A DNA stretch of 64,000 nucleotides from Litoditis marina (GCA_964036275.1 OZ038437.1:11724733-11788732), one strand, 5' to 3'. Counted from the stretch's first letter, positions 11,846 through 22,679 are shown. The notes: generated by a model from the letters alone, not told the origin. Program-made: numbers and translations.

Positions 11846-12096
11846 TATGAAGCAGTATTTATATAGTTTCTTATTTAAATTTTTATTTGGCACGAACATA
11901 TAATGAAGTGTTGGAACGCGAGCTGTATCATACCGTTCTTATATTCCACACAGTGCCTTTTTTATGTGCGCGCTCTCTTACAGCACCATTTTCTCGAATG
12001 GTGCGGCAGAATTTGCTTAAAGTGCAAACGACGCAGAATGCGGACACGATGACACGAGGACAAAAGGTGACATTAGCATTGTATATAGGAAGGGGA
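11846..12096 (-). repeat. 5'-end domain of module 2, with hairpin
   Basis: Unique sequence between the satellite and the terminus. It contains a perfect hairpin (GCACCATT, TTCTCG, AATGGTGC; 11983-12004) just before GGCAGAATTT. The same GGCAGAATTT follows a different fold in the 836-bp tail, so the two 5' domains look distantly related. The last 60 bp hold GACACGATGACACGAGGACA and the terminus GCATTGTATATAGGAAGGGG plus A. Nothing else recognisable. Confidence 0.6.
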
Positions 12097-12117
12097 CTAG
12101 ACGCCTGCGGCGTCTAG
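12097..12117 (-). other. 3'-terminal hairpin ending in CTAG (module 3)
   Basis: Identical to the hairpin at 9527, with the same CAGTTGTAAATCTTGTATAT beside it. Confidence 0.85.
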
Positions 12118-12289
12118 CAGTTGTAAATCTTGTATATTACTTGTAAAATTCTATAAAACGATACTAAACATGACTATTGTCCGTTATACCAAGCCCGTGC
12201 CATGAGTTTGCAAAAAAAATGACTTTTCCTATAGTTGCTGCGCGGCCTGGCAATATATGTCATTCGGCATGCTCTTACATCTTTGTTTT

Positions 12290-13060
12290 CCAGGTTTTGT
12301 ACGGTCACACCACACTTGAAATTTTTCTGCCGCGTCGCGTGCACACGCGCGTGGTTTGTTGAAATGTATGATTGTCTTTAGCATGAGCAGGTACAATTAC
12401 ATTTGTTTGCCAATTTTCGTACTGTACAACCTACTTTGAAATTTTTCTGTCGCGTCGCGTGCACGCGCGCGCGTCTTATCAGAATTTGTGGCTGTGTTTT
12501 GCATGAGCAGGTACAATTGCATTTGTTTGCCAGTTTTTGTACTATAAAACCAAATTTTAAACTTTTTTTCGCGTCGCGTGCATGCTCGCGCGTTTTGTTG
12601 AAATATATAGTTGTGCTTAGCATGGGCAGGTACAATCACAGTCTTTTGCGAATTTTGGTACTGTTAAACCTAGTTTGAAATGTTTGTCGCGTCGCGTGCA
12701 CGCGCGCACGTTTTGTTGAAATATATAGTTGTGCTTACCATGAGCAGGTACAATTACATTCGTTTGCCAATTTTCGTATTGTAAAACATAATTTGAATTT
12801 TTTGTCGCGTTGCGTGCACGCGCGCGCGTTGTGGCATGATTCATATTTGTGTTCAGCATGAGCAGGTACAATTACATTCGTTTGCCAATTTTCGTATTGT
12901 AAAACATAATTTGAATTTTTTGCACGCGCGCGCGATTTGTCATTTCATAATTGTGTTCAGCATGAGCAAATACGATTACATTCGTTTGCCAATTTTTGTA
13001 CTGTTAAACCTAATCTGATTTTTTTTCACCGCGTCGCCTGCACGCGCGCGCGCGTTTCAT
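12290..13060. repeat. 118-bp CpG-box satellite, second tract, 7 boxes
   Basis: More diverged copies of the satellite at 9685-11845. Boxes lie near 12331, 12449, 12569, 12686, 12804, 12922 and 13029. The box at 12922 has lost GTCGCGTCGCG and keeps only the alternating GC tract; the last has an expanded CGCGCGCGCG run. Confidence 0.9.
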
Positions 13061-13129
13061 TAATTAGTACATTCTGCATCCCTGTTAAATTTTAATTGAT
13101 ATGAAAAACATCATCGGAAAACGTTCAAT

Positions 13130-14401
13130 ATGAAGCGAGTTAGAAGCATTAACATTAACAGCCTGCGAACTAATGTAGTTGTAAGGCCTGCGAAAAAGTT
13201 TCACGTAGTTGTGAAGCCTGCGAAAAATGTTCACGTAGTTGTATGGCCTGCAAACTTATGTTATCCTGCAAAAAATGTTCACGTAGTTGTAAGGCTTGCG
13301 AACTTATGTTATCCTGCAAAAAATGATCACGTAGTTGTAAGGCCTGCGAAAAATGTTCACGTAGTTGTAAGGCCTGCGAACTTATGTTATCCTGCGAAAA
13401 ATGTTCACGTAGTTGTAAGGCCTACGAAAAATGTTCACGTAGTTGTGAGGCCTGCCAACCTATGTTATCCTGCGAAAAATAATCACGTAGTTGTAAGGCC
13501 TGCCCACCTATGTTATCCTGCGAAAAATGATCACGTAGTTGTGAGGCCTGCAAAAATTGTTAACGTAGTTGTAAGGCCTGCGAACCTATGTTATCCTGCG
13601 AGAAGTGTTCACGTAGTTGTAAGGCCTGCGAGAATTGTTTACGTCGTTGTAAGGCCTGCGAACCTATGTTATCCTGCGAAAAATGTTCACGTAGTTGTAA
13701 GGTCTGCGAGAATTGTTTACGTCGTTGTAAGGTCTGCGAACTTATGTTATCCTGCGAAAAATGTTCACGTGGTTGTAAGGCCTGCCAACCTATGTTATCC
13801 TGCAAAAAATGATCACGTAGTTGTAAGGCCTGCGAACTTATGTTTTCCTGCGAAAAATGTTCACGTAGTTGTAAGGCCTGCGAAAAATGTTCACGTAGTT
13901 GTGAGGCCTGCCAACCTATGTTATCCTGCGAAAAATAATCACGTAGTTGTAAGGCCTGCCCACCTATGTTATCCTGCGAAAAATGATCACGTAGTTGTGA
14001 GGCCTGCAAAAACTGTTAACGTAGTTGTAAGGCCTGCGAACCTATGTTATCCTGCGAAAAGTGTTCACGTAGTTGTAAGGCCTGCGAGAATTGTTTACGT
14101 CGTTGTAAGGTCTGCGAACCTTTGTTATCCTGCGAAAAATGATCACGTGGTTGTAAGGCCTGCCAACCTATGTTATCCTGCAAAAAATGATCACGTAGTT
14201 GTAAGGCCTGCGAACTTATGTTATCCTGCGAAAAATGTTCACGTAGTTGTAAGGCCTGCGAAAAATGTTCACGTAGTTATAAGGCCCGCCAACCTATGTT
14301 ATCCTGCGAAAAATGATCACGTGGTTGTAAAGCCTGCGAACTTATGTTATCCTGCGAAAAATGTTCACGTAGTTGTAAGGCCTGCAAAAATGTTCACGTA
14401 G
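13130..14401 (+). other. 423-codon repeat-derived open frame, probably not a gene
   Basis: The frame starts with an ATG 30 bp before the minisatellite and runs through it, giving a ten-residue period (VVVRPAKNVH) interrupted by PANLCYPAK. A second frame of the same DNA reads as a cysteine-rich repeat (CSRSCKACEK), and the complementary strand has a 149-codon frame (QLREHFSQ). Several long frames in one tract are what periods of 30 and 48 bp would produce by chance. I see no signal peptide, domain or initiation context. It ends where a single-base change breaks the phase. Confidence 0.1.
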
Positions 14402-15260
14402 TTGTAAGGCCTGCGACAAAAGTTCACGTAGTTGTAAGGCCTGCCAACCTAAGTTATCCTGCGAAAAATGTTCACGTAGCTGTGAGGCTTGCAAAAATTG
14501 TTTACGTAGCTGTGAGGCTTGCCAACCTATGTTATCCTGCAAAAAATGTTCACGTAGTTGTAAAGCCTGCGAACCTATGTTATCCTGCCAAAAATGTTCA
14601 CGTAGTTGTAAGGCCTGCGAAAAAGGTTCACGTAGTTCTAAGGTCTGCGAAAAAGGTTCACGTTGTTGTAAGGCCTGCAAAAAAATGTTCACGTAGTTGT
14701 AAAGCTCGCGAACCTATGTTATCTTGCGGAAAATGTTTACGTATTTGTAAGGCCTGCGAAAAATGTTCACGTTGTTGTAAGGCCTGCGAAAAATGTTCAC
14801 GTAGTTGTAAGGCCTGCGAACTTATGTTATCCTGCAAAAAATTTTACGTTTTTGTAAGGCTTGCGAACCTATGTTATCTTGCGAAAAACATTCACGTAGT
14901 TGTAAGGCCTGCGAAAAAGGTTCACGTAGTTGTGAGGTGTGTAAGGCCTGCAAAAGGTGTTTACGTAAGTGTCAGGCCTGCAAAAGATGTTCACGTAAGT
15001 GTGAGGCCTGCAAAAGATTTTGACGTGAGTGTAAGGCTTGCTAACGTTTCTTAACTTGCAAAAGTGTTCACGCAAGTGTAATACCTGCACAAGATGTTCA
15101 CGTAAGTGTAAAGCCTGCGAAAGATGTTCACGTAACTGTAAGGCCTGCCAACGAGTGGTGTTCTGTGAAAAATATTCACGTAATTGTGAGACCGGCCGCC
15201 ATATTTCATTGAATTCAACGCGTGCAAACTCACTGTTAATAAGTTTCACCTTTTTGTAAG
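13160..15260. repeat. 30/48-bp GGCCTGC minisatellite
   Basis: About 2.1 kb of tandem short units built on CACGTAGTTGTAAGGCCTGC. One unit is 30 bp (adds GAAAAATGTT); the other is 48 bp because of an 18-bp addition containing TTATGTTATCCTGC. The two are interspersed, with a larger block repeated at about 13460-13700 and 13890-14130. Units become degenerate toward 15250. Both lengths are multiples of three, which keeps several frames open on both strands. Confidence 0.93.
14344..15054 (+). other. 236-codon repeat-derived open frame, probably not a gene
   Basis: It begins in the cysteine-rich frame of the minisatellite and then slips, through irregular units, into the VVVRPAK frame and back to the CSRSCKAC frame, ending in degenerate VSVRPAKDVH-like repeats. 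The mixing of registers shows that no one frame is being preserved. Confidence 0.07.
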
Positions 15261-15429
15261 GCCCGCCAACCAATTTTTTGCAATTTACTGTGCCAACGGC
15301 CTGTCGAATAAAAGTTCGTAAAGCCAACCAATGTATATCGTTTATGACTTGTAAAACATCAGTTATCAATATACAAAACAGATCAGTTGGGTTTTTTGTG
15401 TCGTACAAACCACGTATGTCGTACTGATT

Positions 15430-16110
15430 ATAATTGATAATTACGCTGACCACATTGCCAATGGCACAGTAAACGCCAGCTATGCACGTCTACATTCGGT
15501 TACGCGCCTAGTTTAACACATTTTAATTAACTTGTAATGTAGATATTGTCATGAAATTTGACAGGGAGATACATTACAGTTTTCTTTACCAGATAATATT
15601 TAACTTGTTGTATTTAAGTTGAAACTGTTTTGCGCAGTTCGGCCTAAACAATAAGATACTAACATTTTTCATATTGACTTACATATTGACTGTGTCAACT
15701 TTTACGAGTGAAAAGTATTATTTTCTTTTTTGAAATCATTTTCTCAGTAATGTGCCGTGAAGTGTTTGATAAAATGTTGAAAACTGACTGAACACGAACA
15801 TTAATGGTGAACGTTTGCCGCCTTTTTCGTGAAAAACAGCTTCCTACGCACGACTCGAAGATTATAACGAAAATTTGTTAACATTTTCAGAAAGAAGAGG
15901 TTTTATGGAAGGGGAGAAACAAATTTTCACTGATAACGTCACAATTGGCATGAGTTACGACTCAAGTTACACGGCGTGTCAAAATGGTGAAACGGGAAAA
16001 TGTTGATACACGCTCAGTAACTCGAAAACTACAACGTTTCAGTTATCAAAAGTTATTTCATTCGAAAGAGAAGACCTTTCTACATGGTAGTCCCTCAAAT
16101 TATTCTGTTA
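15430..16110. repeat. Backbone repeat, copy 1
   Basis: About 680 bp starting near TTACGCTGACCACATTGCCA and ending near GTAGTCCCTCAAATTATT. Landmarks are GGCACAGTAAACGCCAGCTA, CGGCCTAAACAATAAG, GAAAACTGACTGAACACGA and GATAACGTCACAATTGGCAT. The same landmarks recur at 16570-17240 and 23500-24175 and, truncated, at 42895-43145 and 48024-48274. No coding potential seen. Confidence 0.85.
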
Positions 16111-16115
16111 TTTAA

Positions 16116-16569
16116 TGCTTTTGGTTGCATTTTAAAAGTAACCCGGTTGCATTTGGAAAGCAACCAAACGGTCTTTACACATGCAACCTGGTTGCATTTA
16201 GGTTGCATGTGTAATTGGCCGAAAACATTTATCTTCCAGTGATGGTTTTGCGAATTTTTAGAAGAAATGGAAAGTGTTTTCTCTTGAGGAAATGTGACAT
16301 GAGCCTGCCGAAGAGTTCCACGTAATTGTTTGGTCTGAAAACGTATTTTGTCAAGACCAATGCGCTCGAACGGCCTATCAAAGAGTATTACGCACTTCCA
16401 AGACCTGCTGAATGAGAGTTGTGTCTCTTCAAGAAGGACGATTATGTGGACCAATCTTGTGTCAACGGTCTTTTGAACTGCAATTGAAAAATGTATTACA
16501 GTTTAAAGGACTGAACCGTTGCGATTGGACCACATAATCGTCCTTCTTTAAACACGGATGTGGTGTTTT
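16116..16569. repeat. Spacer with two inverted repeats between backbone copies
   Basis: Two foldbacks lie here. At 16175-16214, 14-bp arms (TTACACATGCAACC and its complement) enclose a 12-base loop that itself contains GGTTGCAT; the motif recurs five times nearby. At 16431-16456 and 16523-16548, 26-bp arms (starting AAGAAGGACGATTATG) match with one mismatch, and the inner CAACGGT/ACCGTTG pair extends the stem. The second resembles a small foldback element beside backbone copy 2. I found no clear target duplication. Confidence 0.7.
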
Positions 16570-17240
16570 TATAATTGCTTATTACGCTGACCACATTGCC
16601 AATGGCACAGTAAACGCCAGCTATGCACACCTACATTTGGTAACGCGCCTATTCTTGACGGTATTGGTAAACTCGTTATGAAGATAATTCCATCAAATTT
16701 TACAGAGACATACATGATAATTTTCTCTATCAGATAATATTTTATTTGTTGTATTTGAGTCAAAACTGTTTGGTGCAGTCCGGCCTAAACAATAAGGTAC
16801 TAACAAATTTTCTGTTGACTTTTACGAGTGATGAGTGTTATTTTCTTTTTTGAAATTCAGTTTTGAGTAATAGGCCGTTCAGTTTATGGAAAAATGTTGA
16901 AAACTGACTGAACACGAGCATTATTAGTGAAAAATTGCGGCCTTTTTCGTGAAAAACAGCTTCCTACGCACGACTCAAAGATTATAACAAAAATTTGTTA
17001 ACATTTTCAGAAAGAAGAGGTTTTAGGGAAGGGGGAGAAACAAATTTTCACTGATAATGTCACAATTGGCATGAGTTACGACTCGAGTTACACGGCGTGT
17101 CAAAATGGTGAAACCGGAAATTTTTAAAAGAGAGCCAGTTTCTCAAAAACTACGAAGTTTAGGAATTGAGAAGTTTTTCCATTGGAAAGATGAGACCTTC
17201 TTACGTTGTAGTCCATCAAATTATTTTCATATTTAAAATG
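16570..17240. repeat. Backbone repeat, copy 2
   Basis: Matches copy 1 with an offset of about 1141 bp, with scattered substitutions and small indels. Ends near GTAGTCCATCAAATTATTTT. Confidence 0.85.
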
Positions 17241-17543
17241 TTCTAATACTAATTTTTATAATCAAACAGAGCTGTGATTAGCGCGTCAAATACCATGCTG
17301 CCCTCGAAATCAAGTATACATTATTTACATATAAATATTATAATGATATTCGAATAGATCTGTCAATGTAGATACGAATCAAAAAAAAGTTTTCTGAAAA
17401 ATATTAATTTTGAAGCCTGTTACGTTCATTTGTTGCAAATTTTTATCACCCGTCAGGACACATTTGTGTGATGACACATTTGTGTCAGGACACGAAGCCG
17501 TCATGACAAAGTGTGACAATTGCATTGTATAACGCAGAGGGGA
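17241..17543 (-). repeat. 5'-end domain of module 3
   Basis: Contains GATACGAATCAAAAAAAAGT and ATTAATTTTGAAGC, shared with module 4 and with the 1.15-kb units after 53 kb. Nearer the end are two ACACATTTGTGT mini-hairpins and GACACGAAGCCGTCATGACA. The terminal 40 bp (GTGTGACAATTGCATTGTAT onward) match the right tail of the units at 51218, 55855, 59339, 60512 and 61680. Confidence 0.7.
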
Positions 17544-20500
17544 TGGTTTTCCAACTTTAAATTTTTAAAACGGCTATATCTCGGTTATATGGTGTTGAAA
17601 CTTGAATATGTCCCTATTATGGGGTAAATCGAGTATGAGAAATTCATTGGTATGCTTTAAATTGTACGATTTTCATCGTGCATCAAGGTACGGAACGAGT
17701 GCACGAATAATGCACGATTTCGTGCACTGTTTCTGTTCAAAAGTTCATGGTAGATTTTGAATAGGGTTCTCATGTGGTATGCCAAAAATTAGACGATTCC
17801 AACCAAAACGAAGCTCCCAAATCAAAAATAACGGATTTTTGGTCCGTATTGTCCGATTTACGGGCGAAAGAGACTATTTATGCAAATTTCGCGCACGTTA
17901 AAATGTAGATCACAAAATTCTGCTATGGAAAAATTGTGTTCAAAATAGGAGTTAGGGTGGTGTTTTTCGAGAAAAACACGTTTTAAAAGTGAAATTTTCG
18001 TTGAAAACGCCCTAGGTAAATAATCGATAATCAATATTAGTGTTAAATAATGGTAGGTGTAAGTGAGTGATTTGGACGGAATAGCTCGTTGTAGATTAGT
18101 AGTACATGATTTTTTGGCCCGTTTGATTTTGCACGACCCTTTTATCAAGCTTTGAAGTTATGAACATCACACGTTCCGAAAATTTTTAAAATTCGGTATG
18201 CGAGGATGCAAAATGGAGCACTCAAAAAAACTTTATCATCACATTATAACCGTACTTTTCCATTGTGCGCGCCCTTGTTAGGGCGCACACTCCCTGTGTG
18301 GAGCGCGGCAGAATTTCGCACGGGTGCATCTTCGGTGCGTTGTCCGCGTTGCTTACTGCATTGTATATAGGAGCGGGGATGGTTTTCCAACTTTAAATTT
18401 TTAAAACGGCTATATCTCGGTTATATGGTGTTGAAACTTGAATATGTCCCTATTATGGGGTAAATCGAGTATGAGAAATTCATTGGTATGCTTTAAATTG
18501 TACGATTTTCATCGTGCATCAAGGTACGGAACGAGTGCACGAATAATGCACGATTTCGTGCACTGTTTCTGTTCAAAAGTTCATGGTAGATTTTGAATAG
18601 GGTTCTCATGTGGTATGCCAAAAATTAGACGATTCCAACCAAAACGAAGCTCCCAAATCAAAAATAACGGATTTTTGGTCCGTATTGTCCGATTTACGGG
18701 CGAAAGAGACTATTTATGCAAATTTCGCGCACGTTAAAATGTAGATCACAAAATTCTGCTATGGAAAAATTGTGTTCAAAATAGGAGTTAGGGTGGTGTT
18801 TTTCGAGAAAAACACGTTTTAAAAGTGAAATTTTCGTTGAAAACGCCCTAGGTAAATAATCGATAATCAATATTAGTGTTAAATAATGGTAGGTGTAAGT
18901 GAGTGATTTGGACGGAATAGCTCGTTGTAGATTAGTAGTACATGATTTTTTGGCCCGTTTGATTTTGCACGACCCTTTTATCAAGCTTTGAAGTTATGAA
19001 CATCACACGTTCCGAAAATTTTTAAAATTCGGTATGCGAGGATGCAAAATGGAGCACTCAAAAAAACTTTATCATCACATTATAACCGTACTTTTCCATT
19101 GTGCGCGCCCTTGTTAGGGCGCACACTCCCTGTGTGGAGCGCGGCAGAATTTCGCACGGGTGCATCTTCGGTGCGTTGTCCGCGTTGCTTACTGCATTGT
19201 ATATAGGAGCGGGGATGGTTTTCCAACTTTAAATTTTTAAAACGGCTATATCTCGGTTATATGGTGTTGAAACTTGAATATGTCCCTATTATGGGGTAAA
19301 TCGAGTATGAGAAATTCATTGGTATGCTTTAAATTGTACGATTTTCATCGTGCATCAAGGTACGGAACGAGTGCACGAATAATGCACGATTTCGTGCACT
19401 GTTTCTGTTCAAAAGTTCATGGTAGATTTTGAATAGGGTTCTCATGTGGTATGCCAAAAATTAGACGATTCCAACCAAAACGAAGCTCCCAAATCAAAAA
19501 TAACGGATTTTTGGTCCGTATTGTCCGATTTACGGGCGAAAGAGACTATTTATGCAAATTTCGCGCACGTTAAAATGTAGATCACAAAATTCTGCTATGG
19601 AAAAATTGTGTTCAAAATAGGAGTTAGGGTGGTGTTTTTCGAGAAAAACACGTTTTAAAAGTGAAATTTTCGTTGAAAACGCCCTAGGTAAATAATCGAT
19701 AATCAATATTAGTGTTAAATAATGGTAGGTGTAAGTGAGTGATTTGGACGGAATAGCTCGTTGTAGATTAGTAGTACATGATTTTTTGGCCCGTTTGATT
19801 TTGCACGACCCTTTTATCAAGCTTTGAAGTTATGAACATCACACGTTCCGAAAATTTTTAAAATTCGGTATGCGAGGATGCAAAATGGAGCACTCAAAAA
19901 AACTTTATCATCACATTATAACCGTACTTTTCCATTGTGCGCGCCCTTGTTAGGGCGCACACTCCCTGTGTGGAGCGCGGCAGAATTTCGCACGGGTGCA
20001 TCTTCGGTGCGTTGTCCGCGTTGCTTACTGCATTGTATATAGGAGCGGGGATGGTTTTCCAACTTTAAATTTTTAAAACGGCTATATCTCGGTTATATGG
20101 TGTTGAAACTTGAATATGTCCCTATTATGGGGTAAATCGAGTATGAGAAATTCATTGGTATGCTTTAAATTGTACGATTTTCATCGTGCATCAAGGTACG
20201 GAACGAGTGCACGAATAATGCACGATTTCGTGCACTGTTTCTGTTCAAAAGTTCATGGTAGATTTTGAATAGGGTTCTCATGTGGTATGCCAAAAATTAG
20301 ACGATTCCAACCAAAACGAAGCTCCCAAATCAAAAATAACGGATTTTTGGTCCGTATTGTCCGATTTACGGGCGAAAGAGACTATTTATGCAAATTTCGC
20401 GCACGTTAAAATGTAGATCACAAAATTCTGCTATGGAAAAATTGTGTTCAAAATAGGAGTTAGGGTGGTGTTTTTCGAGAAAAACACGTTTTAAAAGTGA

Positions 20501-22559
20501 AATTTTCGTTGAAAACGCCCTAGGTAAATAATCGATAATCAATATTAGTGTTAAATAATGGTAGGTGTAAGTGAGTGATTTGGACGGAATAGCTCGTTGT
20601 AGATTAGTAGTACATGATTTTTTGGCCCGTTTGATTTTGCACGACCCTTTTATCAAGCTTTGAAGTTATGAACATCACACGTTCCGAAAATTTTTAAAAT
20701 TCGGTATGCGAGGATGCAAAATGGAGCACTCAAAAAAACTTTATCATCACATTATAACCGTACTTTTCCATTGTGCGCGCCCTTGTTAGGGCGCACACTC
20801 CCTGTGTGGAGCGCGGCAGAATTTCGCACGGGTGCATCTTCGGTGCGTTGTCCGCGTTGCTTACTGCATTGTATATAGGAGCGGGGATGGTTTTCCAACT
20901 TTAAATTTTTAAAACGGCTATATCTCGGTTATATGGTGTTGAAACTTGAATATGTCCCTATTATGGGGTAAATCGAGTATGAGAAATTCATTGGTATGCT
21001 TTAAATTGTACGATTTTCATCGTGCATCAAGGTACGGAACGAGTGCACGAATAATGCACGATTTCGTGCACTGTTTCTGTTCAAAAGTTCATGGTAGATT
21101 TTGAATAGGGTTCTCATGTGGTATGCCAAAAATTAGACGATTCCAACCAAAACGAAGCTCCCAAATCAAAAATAACGGATTTTTGGTCCGTATTGTCCGA
21201 TTTACGGGCGAAAGAGACTATTTATGCAAATTTCGCGCACGTTAAAATGTAGATCACAAAATTCTGCTATGGAAAAATTGTGTTCAAAATAGGAGTTAGG
21301 GTGGTGTTTTTCGAGAAAAACACGTTTTAAAAGTGAAATTTTCGTTGAAAACGCCCTAGGTAAATAATCGATAATCAATATTAGTGTTAAATAATGGTAG
21401 GTGTAAGTGAGTGATTTGGACGGAATAGCTCGTTGTAGATTAGTAGTACATGATTTTTTGGCCCGTTTGATTTTGCACGACCCTTTTATCAAGCTTTGAA
21501 GTTATGAACATCACACGTTCCGAAAATTTTTAAAATTCGGTATGCGAGGATGCAAAATGGAGCACTCAAAAAAACTTTATCATCACATTATAACCGTACT
21601 TTTCCATTGTGCGCGCCCTTGTTAGGGCGCACACTCCCTGTGTGGAGCGCGGCAGAATTTCGCACGGGTGCATCTTCGGTGCGTTGTCCGCGTTGCTTAC
21701 TGCATTGTATATAGGAGCGGGGATGGTTTTCCAACTTTAAATTTTTAAAACGGCTATATCTCGGTTATATGGTGTTGAAACTTGAATATGTCCCTATTAT
21801 GGGGTAAATCGAGTATGAGAAATTCATTGGTATGCTTTAAATTGTACGATTTTCATCGTGCATCAAGGTACGGAACGAGTGCACGAATAATGCACGATTT
21901 CGTGCACTGTTTCTGTTCAAAAGTTCATGGTAGATTTTGAATAGGGTTCTCATGTGGTATGCCAAAAATTAGACGATTCCAACCAAAACGAAGCTCCCAA
22001 ATCAAAAATAACGGATTTTTGGTCCGTATTGTCCGATTTACGGGCGAAAGAGACTATTTATGCAAATTTCGCGCACGTTAAAATGTAGATCACAAAATTC
22101 TGCTATGGAAAAATTGTGTTCAAAATAGGAGTTAGGGTGGTGTTTTTCGAGAAAAACACGTTTTAAAAGTGAAATTTTCGTTGAAAACGCCCTAGGTAAA
22201 TAATCGATAATCAATATTAGTGTTAAATAATGGTAGGTGTAAGTGAGTGATTTGGACGGAATAGCTCGTTGTAGATTAGTAGTACATGATTTTTTGGCCC
22301 GTTTGATTTTGCACGACCCTTTTATCAAGCTTTGAAGTTATGAACATCACACGTTCCGAAAATTTTTAAAATTCGGTATGCGAGGATGCAAAATGGAGCA
22401 CTCAAAAAAACTTTATCATCACATTATAACCGTACTTTTCCATTGTGCGCGCCCTTGTTAGGGCGCACACTCCCTGTGTGGAGCGCGGCAGAATTTCGCA
22501 CGGGTGCATCTTCGGTGCGTTGTCCGCGTTGCTTACTGCATTGTATATAGGAGCGGGGA
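17544..22559 (-). repeat. 836-bp satellite array B, 6 units
   Basis: Six units ending at 17543 + 836k (18379 ... 22559), indistinguishable by eye from array A although two unrelated modules lie between. The first unit begins right after the GCAGAGGGGA end of module 3, so the 836-bp start can follow a foreign terminus. Confidence 0.95.
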
Positions 22560-22580
22560 CTAGACGCCTGCGGCGTCTAG
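22560..22580 (-). other. 3'-terminal hairpin ending in CTAG (module 4)
   Basis: Same arms and loop as at 9527. The adjoining block starts CGGTTATATATG rather than CAGTTGTAAATC, so the hairpin is better conserved than its surroundings. Confidence 0.85.
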
Positions 22581-22679
22581 CGGTTATATATGTTGTATAA
22601 TTATTTGAAAAATTCCGTACAAAACGATACCAAACATGCCTGCATTGCGTTGAATGAACTAACTTTTAATGCCATTCAA

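Larger units (their letters stand above)
9527..12096 (-). mobile_element. Non-autonomous Helitron-like module 2 with internal satellite
   Basis: Read on the minus strand, it starts TCCCCTTCCTATATACAATG at 12096. It runs through about 250 bp of unique sequence, about 2.1 kb of 118-bp satellite and a 140-bp right-end block. It ends in a perfect 9-bp hairpin whose last bases are CTAG, followed by T. TC start, 3' hairpin, CTAG|T end and absence of terminal inverted repeats fit a Helitron. The hairpin including the final CTAG itself is less typical, since the usual hairpin sits about ten bases upstream. No Rep or helicase frame is present, so it could not move alone. Internal tandem repeats resemble the organisation of Drosophila DINE-TR1 elements. 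The class assignment is inference; the module edges are directly visible. Confidence 0.6.
12097..17543 (-). mobile_element. Helitron-like module 3, composite, 5.4 kb
   Basis: The longest module. From left to right: 3' hairpin, right-end block to about 12290, seven boxes of the 118-bp satellite, a 30/48-bp minisatellite to about 15260, a backbone copy (15430-16110), a foldback (16431-16548), a second backbone copy (16570-17240), and a 300-bp 5' domain ending GCATTGTATAACGCAGAGGG plus GA. It directly abuts module 2: the CTAG of this module's hairpin follows the terminal A at 12096, that is, CTAG|TCCCC on the minus strand. The duplicated backbone suggests two elements fused or an internal duplication. 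No transposition protein is encoded. Confidence 0.55.

Noticed and set aside
9527..12096. DNA transposon with terminal inverted repeats, or an LTR element
   Set aside because: The two ends (CTAGACGCC and GCGGGGA-type) are not complementary, no long direct repeats bound the module, and no target duplications are visible.
13130..14401. Large repeat protein (VVVRPAKNVH) as a true gene
   Set aside because: The frame exists because repeat lengths are multiples of three; other frames and the opposite strand are also open, and the phase breaks at single-base changes.
13160..15260. CRISPR array (regular 30-bp and 48-bp repeats)
   Set aside because: There are no unique spacers: the whole unit repeats and varies by an 18-bp cassette. 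No cas-like gene is near, and the context is a eukaryotic-type satellite.
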